64,000 nucleotides of DNA from an uncultured Paraprevotella sp. (GCA_944320765.1 CALUIS010000008.1:1-64000), one strand, 5' to 3'; positions 49,157 through 58,011 are shown, counted from the stretch's first letter. The notes: generated by a model not told the origin, from the letters alone. A program made the numbers and translations.

Positions 49157-51601
49157 TTATTGTAACTTTTCTTGTAGGGCGCGGATGACAGGGGGGAACG
49201 ACCGGAGGATTTCTTCGGCGGGTTCGTTGTCCTTGTCCGTCCATTCCGTTTCGTCCCGTCGTTGTTCCAGCGTCTGCAGGGCTTGGATGCAGGATGCCTG
49301 GATGAGGGTGAAGGTGGGGAGGAGCTTGTGGGCCAACCGGCATACTTCCGCCTTGTCTCTTTCCCGGCAGGCCTTTTGGAAACTTTCGGCATGTCGGAGG
49401 GTTTCCTGCAGGAAGGTGCGGAGGATTTCCCGGGCGGCTGCTTCGTCGTCTCCCGCGAAAGCCGTCAGCGGGTCGAGCGTGACACCGGGGTCGGAGGTGG
49501 GAGCGAGGGCTTTCCGGATGGCTCGGGCCAGCTCTTCCTGGTTGAAGGGTTTGTACAGGCAGGTGGCGAAGCCGTGCAGGCGGAAGAAATTCTCTTGCAT
49601 GTCGCTGCGGGCCGTGAGGGCCACTGCCGGAGGGACAGACGTGGCGGGGATGGATTCGCGCAATCTTTTCAGCAGTTCGAATCCGTTGATGCCCGGCATT
49701 TGTATGTCGGTGAGCATCAGGTCGAAAAGTTGCTTCCGTATCAGGCGGAACACTTCGTCCGGTTGGTGGCAGACGTGGATGTCCCATGTCGTTCCGGCGG
49801 GTTGGAGTTGTCGCAGCATGGATTGGGTCAGTTGTAGCTGGATACGGTCGTCGTCCACCAGCAGGATACTGAGCGGGCGGTTGGTGGCGGTCGTCGTTTC
49901 CGGGGTGGCCGGCGCCTTGTCCGCAGTGGCTGTCGCAGGCTGGAGGGGAAGGGTGACGAAGAACGTGCTGCCTTCTCCCGGCGTGCTGTCGACATGGATG
50001 TCCCCGTGGAGGAGCCGGACCAGCTTCAACGTGATGGACAGCCCCAGCCCCACGCCTTCTTCCCCTTGTGCGCTGTCCAGCCGGGTGAATTCTTTGAAAA
50101 CGACGGCCTGCTCTTCGGGCGACATGCCGCATCCGGTGTCGCTGACGGAGATGCAGCAGGTCCGCCCGTGCATCTTGGCGCGGAGCAGGACATGCCCTTG
50201 GCGGGTGAACTTCAGTGCGTTGCTGACCAGGTTCTCCACAATCTGGCGGATGCGGGAAGCGTCTCCCGTATAGGTGCGGTCTGTCTCTGGCGTGGTCTCG
50301 CACCGGAGTTCCAGGCCTTTCTTCTCCGCCACGGGGAGGAAGCTTTGGGTGATGGTATGCAGCAGTCCGGACGGACTGAAACTGGCCGGATGGATGTCCA
50401 TCTTGTTGGCTTCCAGCTTGTGGTAGTCCAGCAGGGAGTTGACCAGCGAAAGCAGATGCTCGGAGGAACTTTGTATGTTGCGGAGATAGTTTTGTGCGCG
50501 ATGCTCCTTCACGTGCGGGGCCAGCAGTTCGGCGTATCCCATGACGGCTCCCACCGGTGCCTTGATGTCGTGGGTGACGGTGAGCATCAGTTTCTCGCGG
50601 GAGACGAGAAGGTCTTCGGCCCGTTGCTTGGCTTTCTCCAGCTCGCGGCGGTAGTGGTTGCTGCGCGTGATGTCCCGCCACACGATGACGAAGAACGCGA
50701 GGGCCAGCACGATGGCCGCCACGGCGACGCTCCCCGTCGTGATGGCGGCTTGCCGTCTCATCAGGTAGGCGGTGCGGTTTTCGGCATCCTGCAGCTCCTG
50801 TTCCTCTTTCTCGATGCTTTCCAGAAGCTGGGTGACCTTGCCGTTGAGGTCGATGCTGGTGGCCCAAAGCTTTTCGGCCTGGGCGTTGATGCGTTGCCGG
50901 CGTTGGGTGCTGTATAGTTTTACGGTGCTTTCGATGCTGTCCAGGATATGGGCCAGCGTGTCTCTGGCGTTGAAGGACTGGTGAAGGGTGTCCGTTTCCA
51001 GGATTTGCACGGTATTCTTCACCGAAGTGGTGTCGGCTTTTGGCTTGTGAAAGGCGTCTGCCAACCGCTGGAAGAAGTTCCTTTTGGGTTCCTCTACGGT
51101 GTACGACCGGTCTTTTTGGATGACTTTCCGGGTGATGTGCGGCTGTTGGATGAGTGTGTCCTGGTTCTGGATGAACAGTTTGATTTGCTGGTGGTAGACT
51201 TGGCTGGAGGGCGTGTCTTCCAGGGCCAGAATCATGCGCCTCATATTGTCCCGTTTGGTGTCCAGCAAGGCGGAGAGGGTGTCAAGGCGTGCCTTTTGCA
51301 AAGAGTCGGTGAACAAGGAGTCCAGAGAGGCGATGGATTGTTGCACTTCCATCAGCGACTGCACGTATTTCCGGTAGGCTTCCCAATGTCCGAGCCGGAC
51401 GGTCTGTCCGATGTTCTCGGCCTCGAAAAGCTGGCAGACGAGCTGGTGGGTGGCTTTCCGTCTTTCCGCGAGAACCGTCTCGTTGTCGTTCATCCGGGTC
51501 AGGGCGGACATCTGGCGATAGACATATCTGACGGAACACAGCAGCAGGATGATGAGCAGGACGTAGCCGCAGCCTATCTTGAAAGGAGTATGGGACTTCA
51601 T
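49157..51601 (-). CDS. Hybrid sensor histidine kinase with receiver and Hpt domains
   Basis: The 814-residue kinase has TM1 (about 10-28), a periplasmic sensor of about 258 residues rich in coiled coil, and TM2 (about 287-308). The HisKA domain has His344 in TVTHDIKAPVG. The HATPase has NLVSNALKF and GLGLSI boxes. The receiver has Asp632 in MLTDIQMPG, and the C-terminal Hpt-like domain has His758 in RLAHKLLPTF. The domains form a His-Asp-His relay that would feed the response regulator next door. The start MKSHTPFKIG at 51601 places TM1 at the N-terminus. The sensed signal is unknown. Confidence 0.92.
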   Translation of the reverse strand: MKSHTPFKIGCGYVLLIILLLCSVRYVYRQMSALTRMNDNETVLAERRKATHQLVCQLFEAENIGQTVRLGHWEAYRKYVQSLMEVQQSIASLDSLFTDSLQKARLDTLSALLDTKRDNMRRMILALEDTPSSQVYHQQIKLFIQNQDTLIQQPHITRKVIQKDRSYTVEEPKRNFFQRLADAFHKPKADTTSVKNTVQILETDTLHQSFNARDTLAHILDSIESTVKLYSTQRRQRINAQAEKLWATSIDLNGKVTQLLESIEKEEQELQDAENRTAYLMRRQAAITTGSVAVAAIVLALAFFVIVWRDITRSNHYRRELEKAKQRAEDLLVSREKLMLTVTHDIKAPVGAVMGYAELLAPHVKEHRAQNYLRNIQSSSEHLLSLVNSLLDYHKLEANKMDIHPASFSPSGLLHTITQSFLPVAEKKGLELRCETTPETDRTYTGDASRIRQIVENLVSNALKFTRQGHVLLRAKMHGRTCCISVSDTGCGMSPEEQAVVFKEFTRLDSAQGEEGVGLGLSITLKLVRLLHGDIHVDSTPGEGSTFFVTLPLQPATATADKAPATPETTTATNRPLSILLVDDDRIQLQLTQSMLRQLQPAGTTWDIHVCHQPDEVFRLIRKQLFDLMLTDIQMPGINGFELLKRLRESIPATSVPPAVALTARSDMQENFFRLHGFATCLYKPFNQEELARAIRKALAPTSDPGVTLDPLTAFAGDDEAAAREILRTFLQETLRHAESFQKACRERDKAEVCRLAHKLLPTFTLIQASCIQALQTLEQRRDETEWTDKDNEPAEEILRSFPPVIRALQEKLQ

Positions 51602-51624
51602 TGATTGCAGAAGATTCGGAAATG

Positions 51625-51664
51625 AAACACCCCGAAGGGCCGATGAAGGACTTTCGGGGTGTTT
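51625..51664 (-). terminator. Terminator of the mce-mmdA-carrier operon
   Basis: AAACACCCCGAA and TTCGGGGTGTTT form a perfect stem (51625-51636, 51653-51664) between the biotin carrier gene and the kinase gene. Confidence 0.8.
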
Positions 51665-51680
51665 GGGGTAATGGGGAGGT

Positions 51681-52085
51681 TTATTCCAGAACAACCAAGT
51701 CCTTTCCGTCCATGACGGATTCGCCCGGACTGACGCAGACCTCGACCACCTTTCCGGCCCGGTCCGAGGTGATGTTGTTCTCCATCTTCATGGCATCCAG
51801 GATGACCACCGTGTCGCCGCGCTTGATCTCGTCGCCCGGTTTGACCACCACGTCCACGATGACCCCCGGCAGCGGGGCTTTCACGCCATATTTCTTGGGT
51901 TTGTCGATGGGGGCGGGGACACCGGCCGGCTTGACGACCATCGGGTGATGGGCCGGTTTTTCGGGTTCGGGCATCTTGACGGTGTACGTCTCGCCGTTCA
52001 CCGTCACGGTGGCCACGTAGTTCTCGATTCCTTCCACGGCCACTTCATAGTCGTGTCCGTTGATGTTGTATTTGAATGTCTTCAT
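51681..52085 (-). CDS. Biotin carboxyl carrier protein
   Basis: The 134-residue carrier has a short N-terminal domain, a Pro/Lys-rich linker (about 50-68) and a biotinyl domain with the attachment motif EAMKM (written DAMKME here, Lys at about residue 99). It carries CO2 between carboxylase partners. It is the last gene of mce-mmdA-small protein-carrier, all on the minus strand. Confidence 0.92.
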   Translation of the reverse strand: MKTFKYNINGHDYEVAVEGIENYVATVTVNGETYTVKMPEPEKPAHHPMVVKPAGVPAPIDKPKKYGVKAPLPGVIVDVVVKPGDEIKRGDTVVILDAMKMENNITSDRAGKVVEVCVSPGESVMDGKDLVVLE

Positions 52086-52096
52086 TTACGTCGGGT

Positions 52097-52285
52097 TTAA
52101 AATTTATGTTCAGGCATCTGGCGTTGCATGCGCAGCTTGGAGTTCCATTCCGTCTCTTCCTTGCCGAGTGTCAGTACCCCGCTTTCCGCCACGTGCATCG
52201 TGTAGCCTTGGTATTCGTAGAGGGCCAGTGTGATGGCCGCCTCTACTTCATGTTTCTGTTCTTGCGTCATGATTTTGATGCTCAA
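52097..52285 (-). CDS. Small OadG-tail-like protein
   Basis: This 62-residue protein (MSIKIMTQEQKHEVEAAITL...) sits 11 bp before the carrier gene and 6 bp after mmdA. The patterns EAAITLALYEYQGY and VLTLGKEETEWNSKLRMQRQ resemble the soluble tail of the OadG-like subunit coded at this place in other Bacteroidales. The membrane helix usual for OadG is missing, so it cannot anchor the complex in the way OadG does. The assignment is tentative. Confidence 0.55.
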   Translation of the reverse strand: MSIKIMTQEQKHEVEAAITLALYEYQGYTMHVAESGVLTLGKEETEWNSKLRMQRQMPEHKF

Positions 52286-52291
52286 TCGTTT

Positions 52292-53845
52292 TTACAAGGG
52301 GATGTTGCCGTGCTTCTTGGCCGGGTTGGACTGGCTCTTGGTCTTCAGCTGCGCCAAGGCGCGGATGACGCGGAAGCGCGTGTTGCGCGGCTCGATGACA
52401 TCGTCGATGTAGCCATACTTGGCCGCCTGGTAGGGGTTGGTGAAGAGTTTGTTGTACTCGTCCTCCTTCTCCTTCAGGAAGGCCTGCGGGTCTTCCGCCG
52501 CTTTGGCTTCCTTGGCATACAGCACGGCCACGGCTCCCTCGGCGCCCATCACGGCGATTTCCGCCGATGGCCAGGCGTAGTTCAGGTCGCCGCGCAGCTG
52601 CTTGCAGCTCATCACGATGTGCGATCCGCCGTAGCTCTTGCGCAGGGTGACGGTAACTTTAGGTACGGTAGCTTCTCCGTATGCGTAAAGCAGTTTGGCC
52701 CCGTGCAGGATGACGGCATTGTACTCCTGGCCCGTGCCCGGCAGGAAGCCCGGCACGTCTACCAGCGTCACCAACGGGATGTTGAAACAGTCGCAGAAAC
52801 GCACGAAACGCGCCCCCTTGCGGCTGGCGTTGCAGTCGAGCACGCCGGCGTAACATTTGGGCTGGTTGGCCACGATGCCCACGCTCTGCCCGTTGAAGCG
52901 GGCGAAGCCCACGATGATGTTGCGGGCGAAGTCTTTCTGCACCTCGAAGAACTCGCCGTTGTCCACGATGGCCCCGATGACTTCATACATGTCGTAGGCC
53001 TTGTTCGGGTTGTCCGGGATAATCTCGTTCAACGCGTCCTCCATACGGTCGATGGGGTCGGTGCATTCCACGCGGGGAGCTTCTTCCATGTTGTTCTGCG
53101 GGATGAAGCTCAGCAAGGTGCGGATGGTGGCGATGCCTTCTTCCTCGGTGGCGGCCGTGAAGTGCGTCACGCCGGACTTGGTGGCATGAACGCTCGCGCC
53201 GCCCAAATCCTCCTGCGACACGTCCTCGCCCGTCACGGTCTTCACTACTTTCGGGCCGGTGAGGAACATATAGGAAGTGCCTTCCATCATCAACGTGAAG
53301 TCCGTCAGGGCGGGGGAGTAGACCGCCCCGCCGGCACACGGGCCGAAAATGCCCGAAATCTGCGGAATCACGCCCGAAGCCATGATGTTGCGCTGGAAAA
53401 TCTCTGCGAAACCGCCCAGGGCGTTGATGCCTTCCTGGATGCGCGCGCCGCCTGAGTCGTTCAGGCCGATGCAGGGCGCACCCATCTTCATGGCCTGGTC
53501 CATCACCTTGCAGATTTTCTCCGCCATGGTTTCGGAGAGAGAGCCGCCGTTGACGGTGAAGTCCTGTGCGAAAACGTACACCAGCCGTCCGTCGATGGTG
53601 CCGCTGCCGGTCACCACGCCGTCGCCCAGGTATTGCTTTTTCTCCATGCCGAAGTTTGTGCAGCGGTGCAGCTTGAACATGTCCATCTCTTCGAAGCTAC
53701 CCGGATCAAGCAGCATGTCGATGCGTTCGCGGGCGGTGTATTTCCCTTTCGCGTGTTGTTTCTCAATCGCCTTCTCGCCGCCACCCAGACGGGCCTTGGC
53801 GCGAAGTTCCACTAATTCCTTGATTTTTTCTGTTTGAACACTCAT
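52292..53845 (-). CDS. mmdA: Acyl-CoA carboxylase/methylmalonyl-CoA decarboxylase carboxyltransferase subunit
   Basis: The 517-residue protein has the crotonase-like halves of the PccB/MmdA family: FTVNGGSLSETMAEKICKVM near residue 91, SGGARIQEG near 127, the oxyanion GPCAGGAVYSPAL near 165 and CKQLRGDLNYAWPSAEIAVMG near 415. It moves the carboxyl group between biotin and propionyl/methylmalonyl-CoA. The cluster contains the epimerase and carrier but no sodium-pump beta subunit (OadB/MmdB) nearby. The direction (carboxylation or decarboxylation) is therefore undecided. Confidence 0.9.
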   Translation of the reverse strand: MSVQTEKIKELVELRAKARLGGGEKAIEKQHAKGKYTARERIDMLLDPGSFEEMDMFKLHRCTNFGMEKKQYLGDGVVTGSGTIDGRLVYVFAQDFTVNGGSLSETMAEKICKVMDQAMKMGAPCIGLNDSGGARIQEGINALGGFAEIFQRNIMASGVIPQISGIFGPCAGGAVYSPALTDFTLMMEGTSYMFLTGPKVVKTVTGEDVSQEDLGGASVHATKSGVTHFTAATEEEGIATIRTLLSFIPQNNMEEAPRVECTDPIDRMEDALNEIIPDNPNKAYDMYEVIGAIVDNGEFFEVQKDFARNIIVGFARFNGQSVGIVANQPKCYAGVLDCNASRKGARFVRFCDCFNIPLVTLVDVPGFLPGTGQEYNAVILHGAKLLYAYGEATVPKVTVTLRKSYGGSHIVMSCKQLRGDLNYAWPSAEIAVMGAEGAVAVLYAKEAKAAEDPQAFLKEKEDEYNKLFTNPYQAAKYGYIDDVIEPRNTRFRVIRALAQLKTKSQSNPAKKHGNIPL

Positions 53846-53880
53846 GGTTGATGTCTTTTGTTTTTTCAGAGTGAAAGGAT

Positions 53881-53959
53881 GTCCCCTTTATAAACGCCCC
53901 ACCAGCGGAACGGTTTCGTCAGCGAAGCCGTCCCGCCGGTGGTATCAGGTTCAAGGGAC
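53881..53959 (-). promoter_or_regulatory. Structured leader between mce and mmdA, resembling half a TPP riboswitch
   Basis: On the minus strand GTCCC pairs with GGGAC at the ends, CCACC (53899-53903) with GGTGG (53938-53942), and a long imperfect stem caps it. The internal-loop strand reads TTGAACCTGATA, 11 of 12 bases like the TPP aptamer's TTGAACCTGATC, opposite GGCG as in TPP P4/P5. The CTGAGA sensor arm is absent within the 155-nt gap. It is either a new leader element or a reduced relative. Confidence 0.4.
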
Positions 53960-54002
53960 TGTCCTTATGATTATGATATGGTATGCCTTTGGATGCACGG
54001 GG

Positions 54003-54407
54003 TTAATGTTCGCAAAGTTCGGTCAGCACGCCGCAGGTCGATTTCGGGTGCAGGAAAGCGATTTGCAGCTTCTCCGCTCCCAGGCGCGGGGCTTTGTCGA
54101 TGAGGCGGATACCTTTTCCGTCGCATTCGGCCAGAGCGTTGGCTACACCGTCTTCCACGCAGAAGGCCACGTGGTGTACGCCGCGTCCGCCCTTCTCCAG
54201 GAACTTGGCGATGGCACTTTCCGGGCTGGTCGGTTCGAGCAGCTCGATTTTCACTTCGCCCACTTTCAGGAAAGCGGTCTTCACCTTCTGGTCGGCCACT
54301 TCCTCTACGGCGTAACACTTCAGTCCCAGTACGTTCTCAAAGTAGGGCAGAGCCTCTTCAATGCTTTGTACGGCGATGCCCAGATGTTCGATGTGTGATA
54401 TCTTCAT
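54003..54407 (-). CDS. mce: Methylmalonyl-CoA epimerase
   Basis: A 134-residue glyoxalase-fold enzyme: MKISHIEHLGIAVQSIEEAL, metal ligands in GRGVHHVAFCVED near residue 75, and the final FLHPKSTCGVLTELCEH carrying the last ligand Glu. It converts (S)- to (R)-methylmalonyl-CoA in the succinate/propionate route. The minus-strand TAATTTTG box at 54457-54464 precedes it. It is the first gene of the cluster. Confidence 0.93.
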   Translation of the reverse strand: MKISHIEHLGIAVQSIEEALPYFENVLGLKCYAVEEVADQKVKTAFLKVGEVKIELLEPTSPESAIAKFLEKGGRGVHHVAFCVEDGVANALAECDGKGIRLIDKAPRLGAEKLQIAFLHPKSTCGVLTELCEH

Positions 54408-54505
54408 GACTTCTGATTTTAGTTGTTTTGCACGTTATCGTGCGTCATTTACCGTGCAAAATTACGCATTTTGCCGTGAATCAGGAAATATTTCCGTGTC
54501 TTTGT

Positions 54506-55465
54506 TCATGGCAGGCTGTTGATTTCTTCCGCTGTCAATCCGGTCGTTTCCATGATGATATCCATCGGGACATTGCGCCGTTTCAGTGCTGAGGCCATTT
54601 TTCGTATGGATTCTTCCCGTCCTTCCTTAAGTCCTTCCTTAAGTCCTTCTTTCCGTCCTTGTTCAAGACCTTGTTCAAGACCTTGTTCAAGACCTTGCTT
54701 AAGACCTTGCTTAAGTCCTTGCTTAAGTCCTTGCTTAAGTCCCTTTTCGATGCCGTCGTGGATTGCACTGCTTATATGCATCTTTTCCGTGCTGATGATG
54801 TCCCAGAATTTTTCGTAGCCCAATAGTTGCCCTTCGGTGAAAGCGGACTCTTCCAGCTGCGTGACTGCTTTGTTGATTTCCGGGTTTTCCCGCAGTTCTT
54901 CAGGCACTTCAACAGTCTTTTCGTTGATTTCAGTCAGGTAACGAAGCCAAAGCACTTGCATCTTCTTGTCCCCATAGTTTTTCGGCGTGAACTTGGGCAG
55001 TTCGATGAAGATGAAGCGCAGTCCTTCGATGACTTCTTGGGTGTCGGCCACTTCCACGATCCGGTAATCGTGATAGTATGTCTCGCTGTCCGAGAATGTG
55101 TCGTTTACGAGGTTCAGCGAGTAGACCGGTTGCAACAACTGGTAGTCGCCTCCTTTGTCCAGTTGGCTGACGTACGCTTTCGAGGCGTTGAACAGTACGC
55201 GTTGTTTGTAGGCCGAAGTCCACATCATCTGCATTTCCACGATGAATTGCCGCCCGATATGGTCCTTGCAGCGCACGTCCACGATGCTGTCCTTGTGCAG
55301 GGGAGTCCGTGGCACCAGTTCAGGGTTCAGGTATTCCACTTCGGTGATTTCGTCTTCCGGTGTCTCGAACGGCAGGAGGGCGTTCAGGAAACTGATGACG
55401 AGGTCGGGATGCTCGCCGAACACTTTCTTGAAAGTGAGGTCGGCTTTCGGGTTCAGGTATCTCAT
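54506..55465 (-). CDS. Rpn/PD-(D/E)XK nuclease family protein with GLKQ repeats
   Basis: The 319-residue protein has the PD-(D/E)XK core of the Rpn (recombination-promoting nuclease) family: MRYLNPKADLTFKKVFG, HKDSIVDVRCKDHIGRQFIVEMQ near residues 57-79 (Asp-x-EMQ core) and the R/KxLWLRYL block near 172. About residues 240-283 are 11 four-residue repeats (GLKQ, GLEQ, GRKE types), then an HTH-like tail. Rpn proteins cut DNA and promote recA-independent recombination. The gene stands alone. Confidence 0.85.
   Translation of the reverse strand: MRYLNPKADLTFKKVFGEHPDLVISFLNALLPFETPEDEITEVEYLNPELVPRTPLHKDSIVDVRCKDHIGRQFIVEMQMMWTSAYKQRVLFNASKAYVSQLDKGGDYQLLQPVYSLNLVNDTFSDSETYYHDYRIVEVADTQEVIEGLRFIFIELPKFTPKNYGDKKMQVLWLRYLTEINEKTVEVPEELRENPEINKAVTQLEESAFTEGQLLGYEKFWDIISTEKMHISSAIHDGIEKGLKQGLKQGLKQGLKQGLEQGLEQGLEQGRKEGLKEGLKEGREESIRKMASALKRRNVPMDIIMETTGLTAEEINSLP
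54617..54748 (-). repeat. 12-bp minisatellite inside the Rpn gene
   Basis: Eleven tandem 12-bp units, of AAGTCCTTGCTT, AAGACCTTGTTC and AAGTCCTTCCTT types, encode the GLKQ/GLEQ/GLKE repeats. Blocks of identical units sit together, which points to recent unit duplication; length variation between strains is expected. Confidence 0.85.
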
Positions 55466-55576
55466 GGTCTATGTTCTTTGTTCTTTTGCTGGTTTGCTTT
55501 TGCAAAAGTAGCAAAATCATAGGAAAGGATGAACAGGTTTCCTATAAATTGGTAGATTCTTTTGCTTGTGATTCTG

Positions 55577-57976
55577 TTACAACTCTATCAGCAGGCGGGC
55601 GTTGATTTGCCGGCCCGTCAGGTAGTTGGGTACGGCGTATTGTTGGTTGGTCACGTCCGTAACCCAGTAGTAGGAGCTGACGTTGGCGATGTCGAACAGG
55701 TTGAAGCAGTCCACGCCCAGCCACACGTTGCGCAGGTAGCGGACGAACTTCCGCTGGTTTCGGCCGTCCTCGTTGTCCAGCAGGCGGTAGCTCATGCCGA
55801 TGTCCACGCGCTTGTAGGCCGGGGCGCGGAAGGCCATCCGTTCCAGTCCCGTGTGGGGCGGTCCGAAAGGCAGGCCGTCGGCCACGCTGGCCTTGAGCGT
55901 CATCTTCCAGCGCGTGGTGCCGGGGAAGAAGTCGCTGAAGAAGAAGTTCAGGTTGTAACGCTGGTCGGTGGCTTGCGGGAAGCTGCGCCCGTTCACCTTC
56001 TGCTGCGCCTTCATCAGGCTGAAGCTGATCCAGGAGTCCGTCCCCTCCACGAACTCGCCGAAGAGTTTGAAGTCGATGCCCGTGGTGTAGCCCGTGCCGA
56101 TGTTGCCGCCGTAGTAGACGATCTTCACGTTGTCCACGTTGTAGGGGATGAGGTTGCTAAGTGCCTTGTAGTAGGCTTCCACGGTGAACTTGAAGGGGCG
56201 GTCCATCAGCTTGAACTTGTAGTCGCCGCCCACCACCACCTGGTAGGAGCGTTGCGACTTGATGTCGCGGTTGAGCACCACACGGGTGGAGCCGGCCGTG
56301 GTCACGGTGTCGCGCAGTTCCTTGTAGAAGGGCGACTGGTAGTAGAGACCCGTGGCCAGGCGGAAGGTGAAGTTGTCGTTGAAGGCAGGGATGATGCCGA
56401 GCGACACGCGGGGGCTGAAGAGCCACTCCCGGTTCCAGCTCCAGTAGCTGAGGCGCGCGCCGTAGTTGAAGGAGAAGATGCCGCCGCGGGCGTTGGTGAA
56501 CCGCCACGTGTCCTGCCCGAACAGTTCGAGGCGGTTGCTGCTGATGCGGTTGGACGAGCGCAGGTTGTAGATGAGGTCGAGGCGGTCGCCCGTGTGGGGG
56601 ATGGAGTATCCGGCGGAGTCGCGCATCTCCCATTCGCGGGTGTTTTCCTCGATGGTCTCGTGCTTCCACGTGATGCCGGCCCGGATGTCATGTCCTTGGG
56701 GCTTGTGGGAGAACATGAGCTTCAGGCTCTTCATGTTCGCGTCCAGGAAGTTGCGGGCGTGTTCCATGTAGGTACCCACGCCGAGCTGTTCGGTGGTGTT
56801 GGTCTCGTCCAGCCAGTATTGCCCTTGGATGTCATACGTCTCCTGCTCTTTGGTGGCGAAGGCCGAGGCCAGCAGGGAGAGCCGGGTGCGCTCGGTAAAG
56901 TTGTGCGAGAGGCTCAGCGTGCCGAAGAGCGTGCGGAAGAGGTCCTGTTCCTGTCCGTCGAAGAACACCTGGAACGACTTCACGTCCTGCATCGTGCCGA
57001 AGTTGGTGTGGCGGTTGGCGGGGATGAAGTCGTATTTGTTCTGCGAGATGTTGCCGATGAAGTCGATGCTCCACTGGCGGTTGGGCGACCAGCTGAGGTA
57101 CGTCTGGTAGTCGAGGAAGCGGGGGCTGTATTCGCCCTTGGTCTCCAGCGAGCCGAGCATGTACTGGTTGGTCTTGTAGCGCACGCCGTGGGTCATGCTG
57201 AAGCCCTTCTTGGCGTAGCCCACGTAGAGTCCCGCGCCCAGCAGGCTGGCCGAGGCCGAGGCCTCGAACCTCTTGGGCTTTTTGTAGGTGATGTCCAGCA
57301 CGGACGACATCTTGTCGCCGTATTGCGCGTCGAAGCCTCCGGCGGAGAAGTTGATGCTCTCCACCATGTCGCTGTTGATGACGCTCAGCCCCTCCTGTTG
57401 GCCGGAGCTGATGAGCAGGGGGCGGTAGACTTCCACGCCGTTGATGTACACGCTGTTCTCGTCGAAGCTCCCGCCCCGCACGTTGTACTGCGAACTCAGC
57501 TCGTTGTGCGTGCTCACCCCGGCCTGGGTGGCCACCAGCTCTTCCACGGCGTTGCCCGTGGTGGAGGGCAGGCGTTTCAGGGTTTCGGCGTTGAGGTGCT
57601 GGGTGGAGTTCATCTGTCGGCGCACTTCCTTGACTGTCACCTCGCCCATGCTGATGCTCTGGGTCTGCAGGGTGACGTTCAGCCGCAGGTCGCCCCGGGG
57701 GCGGATGAGGGTCTTCTTCTTGGTGGCGTAGCCGATCATGCTGAACGACACGGTCACGGTGTCGGCCGTGGAGAACTCCATCTGGTATTTCCCGTCGATG
57801 TCGGTAGTGGTGCCGGCGGCTTGCCCTTCCACCCGCACCACGGCGAAGATTACCGGGTTCTGCTCGTCGTCGATGACGCGTCCGGAGAGCTTCACCTTGT
57901 CTTGGGCGGAGGCTTGCAGGGCGGCCAGCGTGGTCAGGATGAGGCAGAGTATGGATTTGAAAAATCGGGTATTCAC
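55577..57976 (-). CDS. TonB-dependent receptor with carboxypeptidase-like N-terminal domain
   Basis: The 799-residue outer-membrane receptor has a signal peptide and a CarboxypepD_reg-like domain (GRVIDDEQNPVIFAVVRVEG near residue 32). The plug domain shows NSTQHLNAETLKRLPSTTGN and QYNVRGGSFDENSVYING near residue 165. A 22-strand barrel follows. The only in-frame start giving a proper signal is GTG at 57976, 35 nt after a TAATTTTG box (58012-58019). No SusD partner is adjacent, so the substrate is unknown. Confidence 0.92.
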   Translation of the reverse strand: MNTRFFKSILCLILTTLAALQASAQDKVKLSGRVIDDEQNPVIFAVVRVEGQAAGTTTDIDGKYQMEFSTADTVTVSFSMIGYATKKKTLIRPRGDLRLNVTLQTQSISMGEVTVKEVRRQMNSTQHLNAETLKRLPSTTGNAVEELVATQAGVSTHNELSSQYNVRGGSFDENSVYINGVEVYRPLLISSGQQEGLSVINSDMVESINFSAGGFDAQYGDKMSSVLDITYKKPKRFEASASASLLGAGLYVGYAKKGFSMTHGVRYKTNQYMLGSLETKGEYSPRFLDYQTYLSWSPNRQWSIDFIGNISQNKYDFIPANRHTNFGTMQDVKSFQVFFDGQEQDLFRTLFGTLSLSHNFTERTRLSLLASAFATKEQETYDIQGQYWLDETNTTEQLGVGTYMEHARNFLDANMKSLKLMFSHKPQGHDIRAGITWKHETIEENTREWEMRDSAGYSIPHTGDRLDLIYNLRSSNRISSNRLELFGQDTWRFTNARGGIFSFNYGARLSYWSWNREWLFSPRVSLGIIPAFNDNFTFRLATGLYYQSPFYKELRDTVTTAGSTRVVLNRDIKSQRSYQVVVGGDYKFKLMDRPFKFTVEAYYKALSNLIPYNVDNVKIVYYGGNIGTGYTTGIDFKLFGEFVEGTDSWISFSLMKAQQKVNGRSFPQATDQRYNLNFFFSDFFPGTTRWKMTLKASVADGLPFGPPHTGLERMAFRAPAYKRVDIGMSYRLLDNEDGRNQRKFVRYLRNVWLGVDCFNLFDIANVSSYYWVTDVTNQQYAVPNYLTGRQINARLLIEL

Positions 57977-58011
57977 GTGGCTTCTGTTTGCTTGTCTTTG
58001 GGTAGATAACG

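Noticed and set aside
53881..53959. Complete TPP riboswitch
   Set aside because: The CTGAGA pyrimidine-sensing arm is not present anywhere in the 155-nt leader, and the downstream genes are not thiamine genes.
55562..58009. An 815-codon open frame antisense to the TonB receptor, and similar long antisense frames opposite pyrC, dnaX, ffh and mfd
   Set aside because: High GC at third positions of the true genes removes stops from the opposite strand; the translations are Val/Ala/His/Gln-rich without domains.
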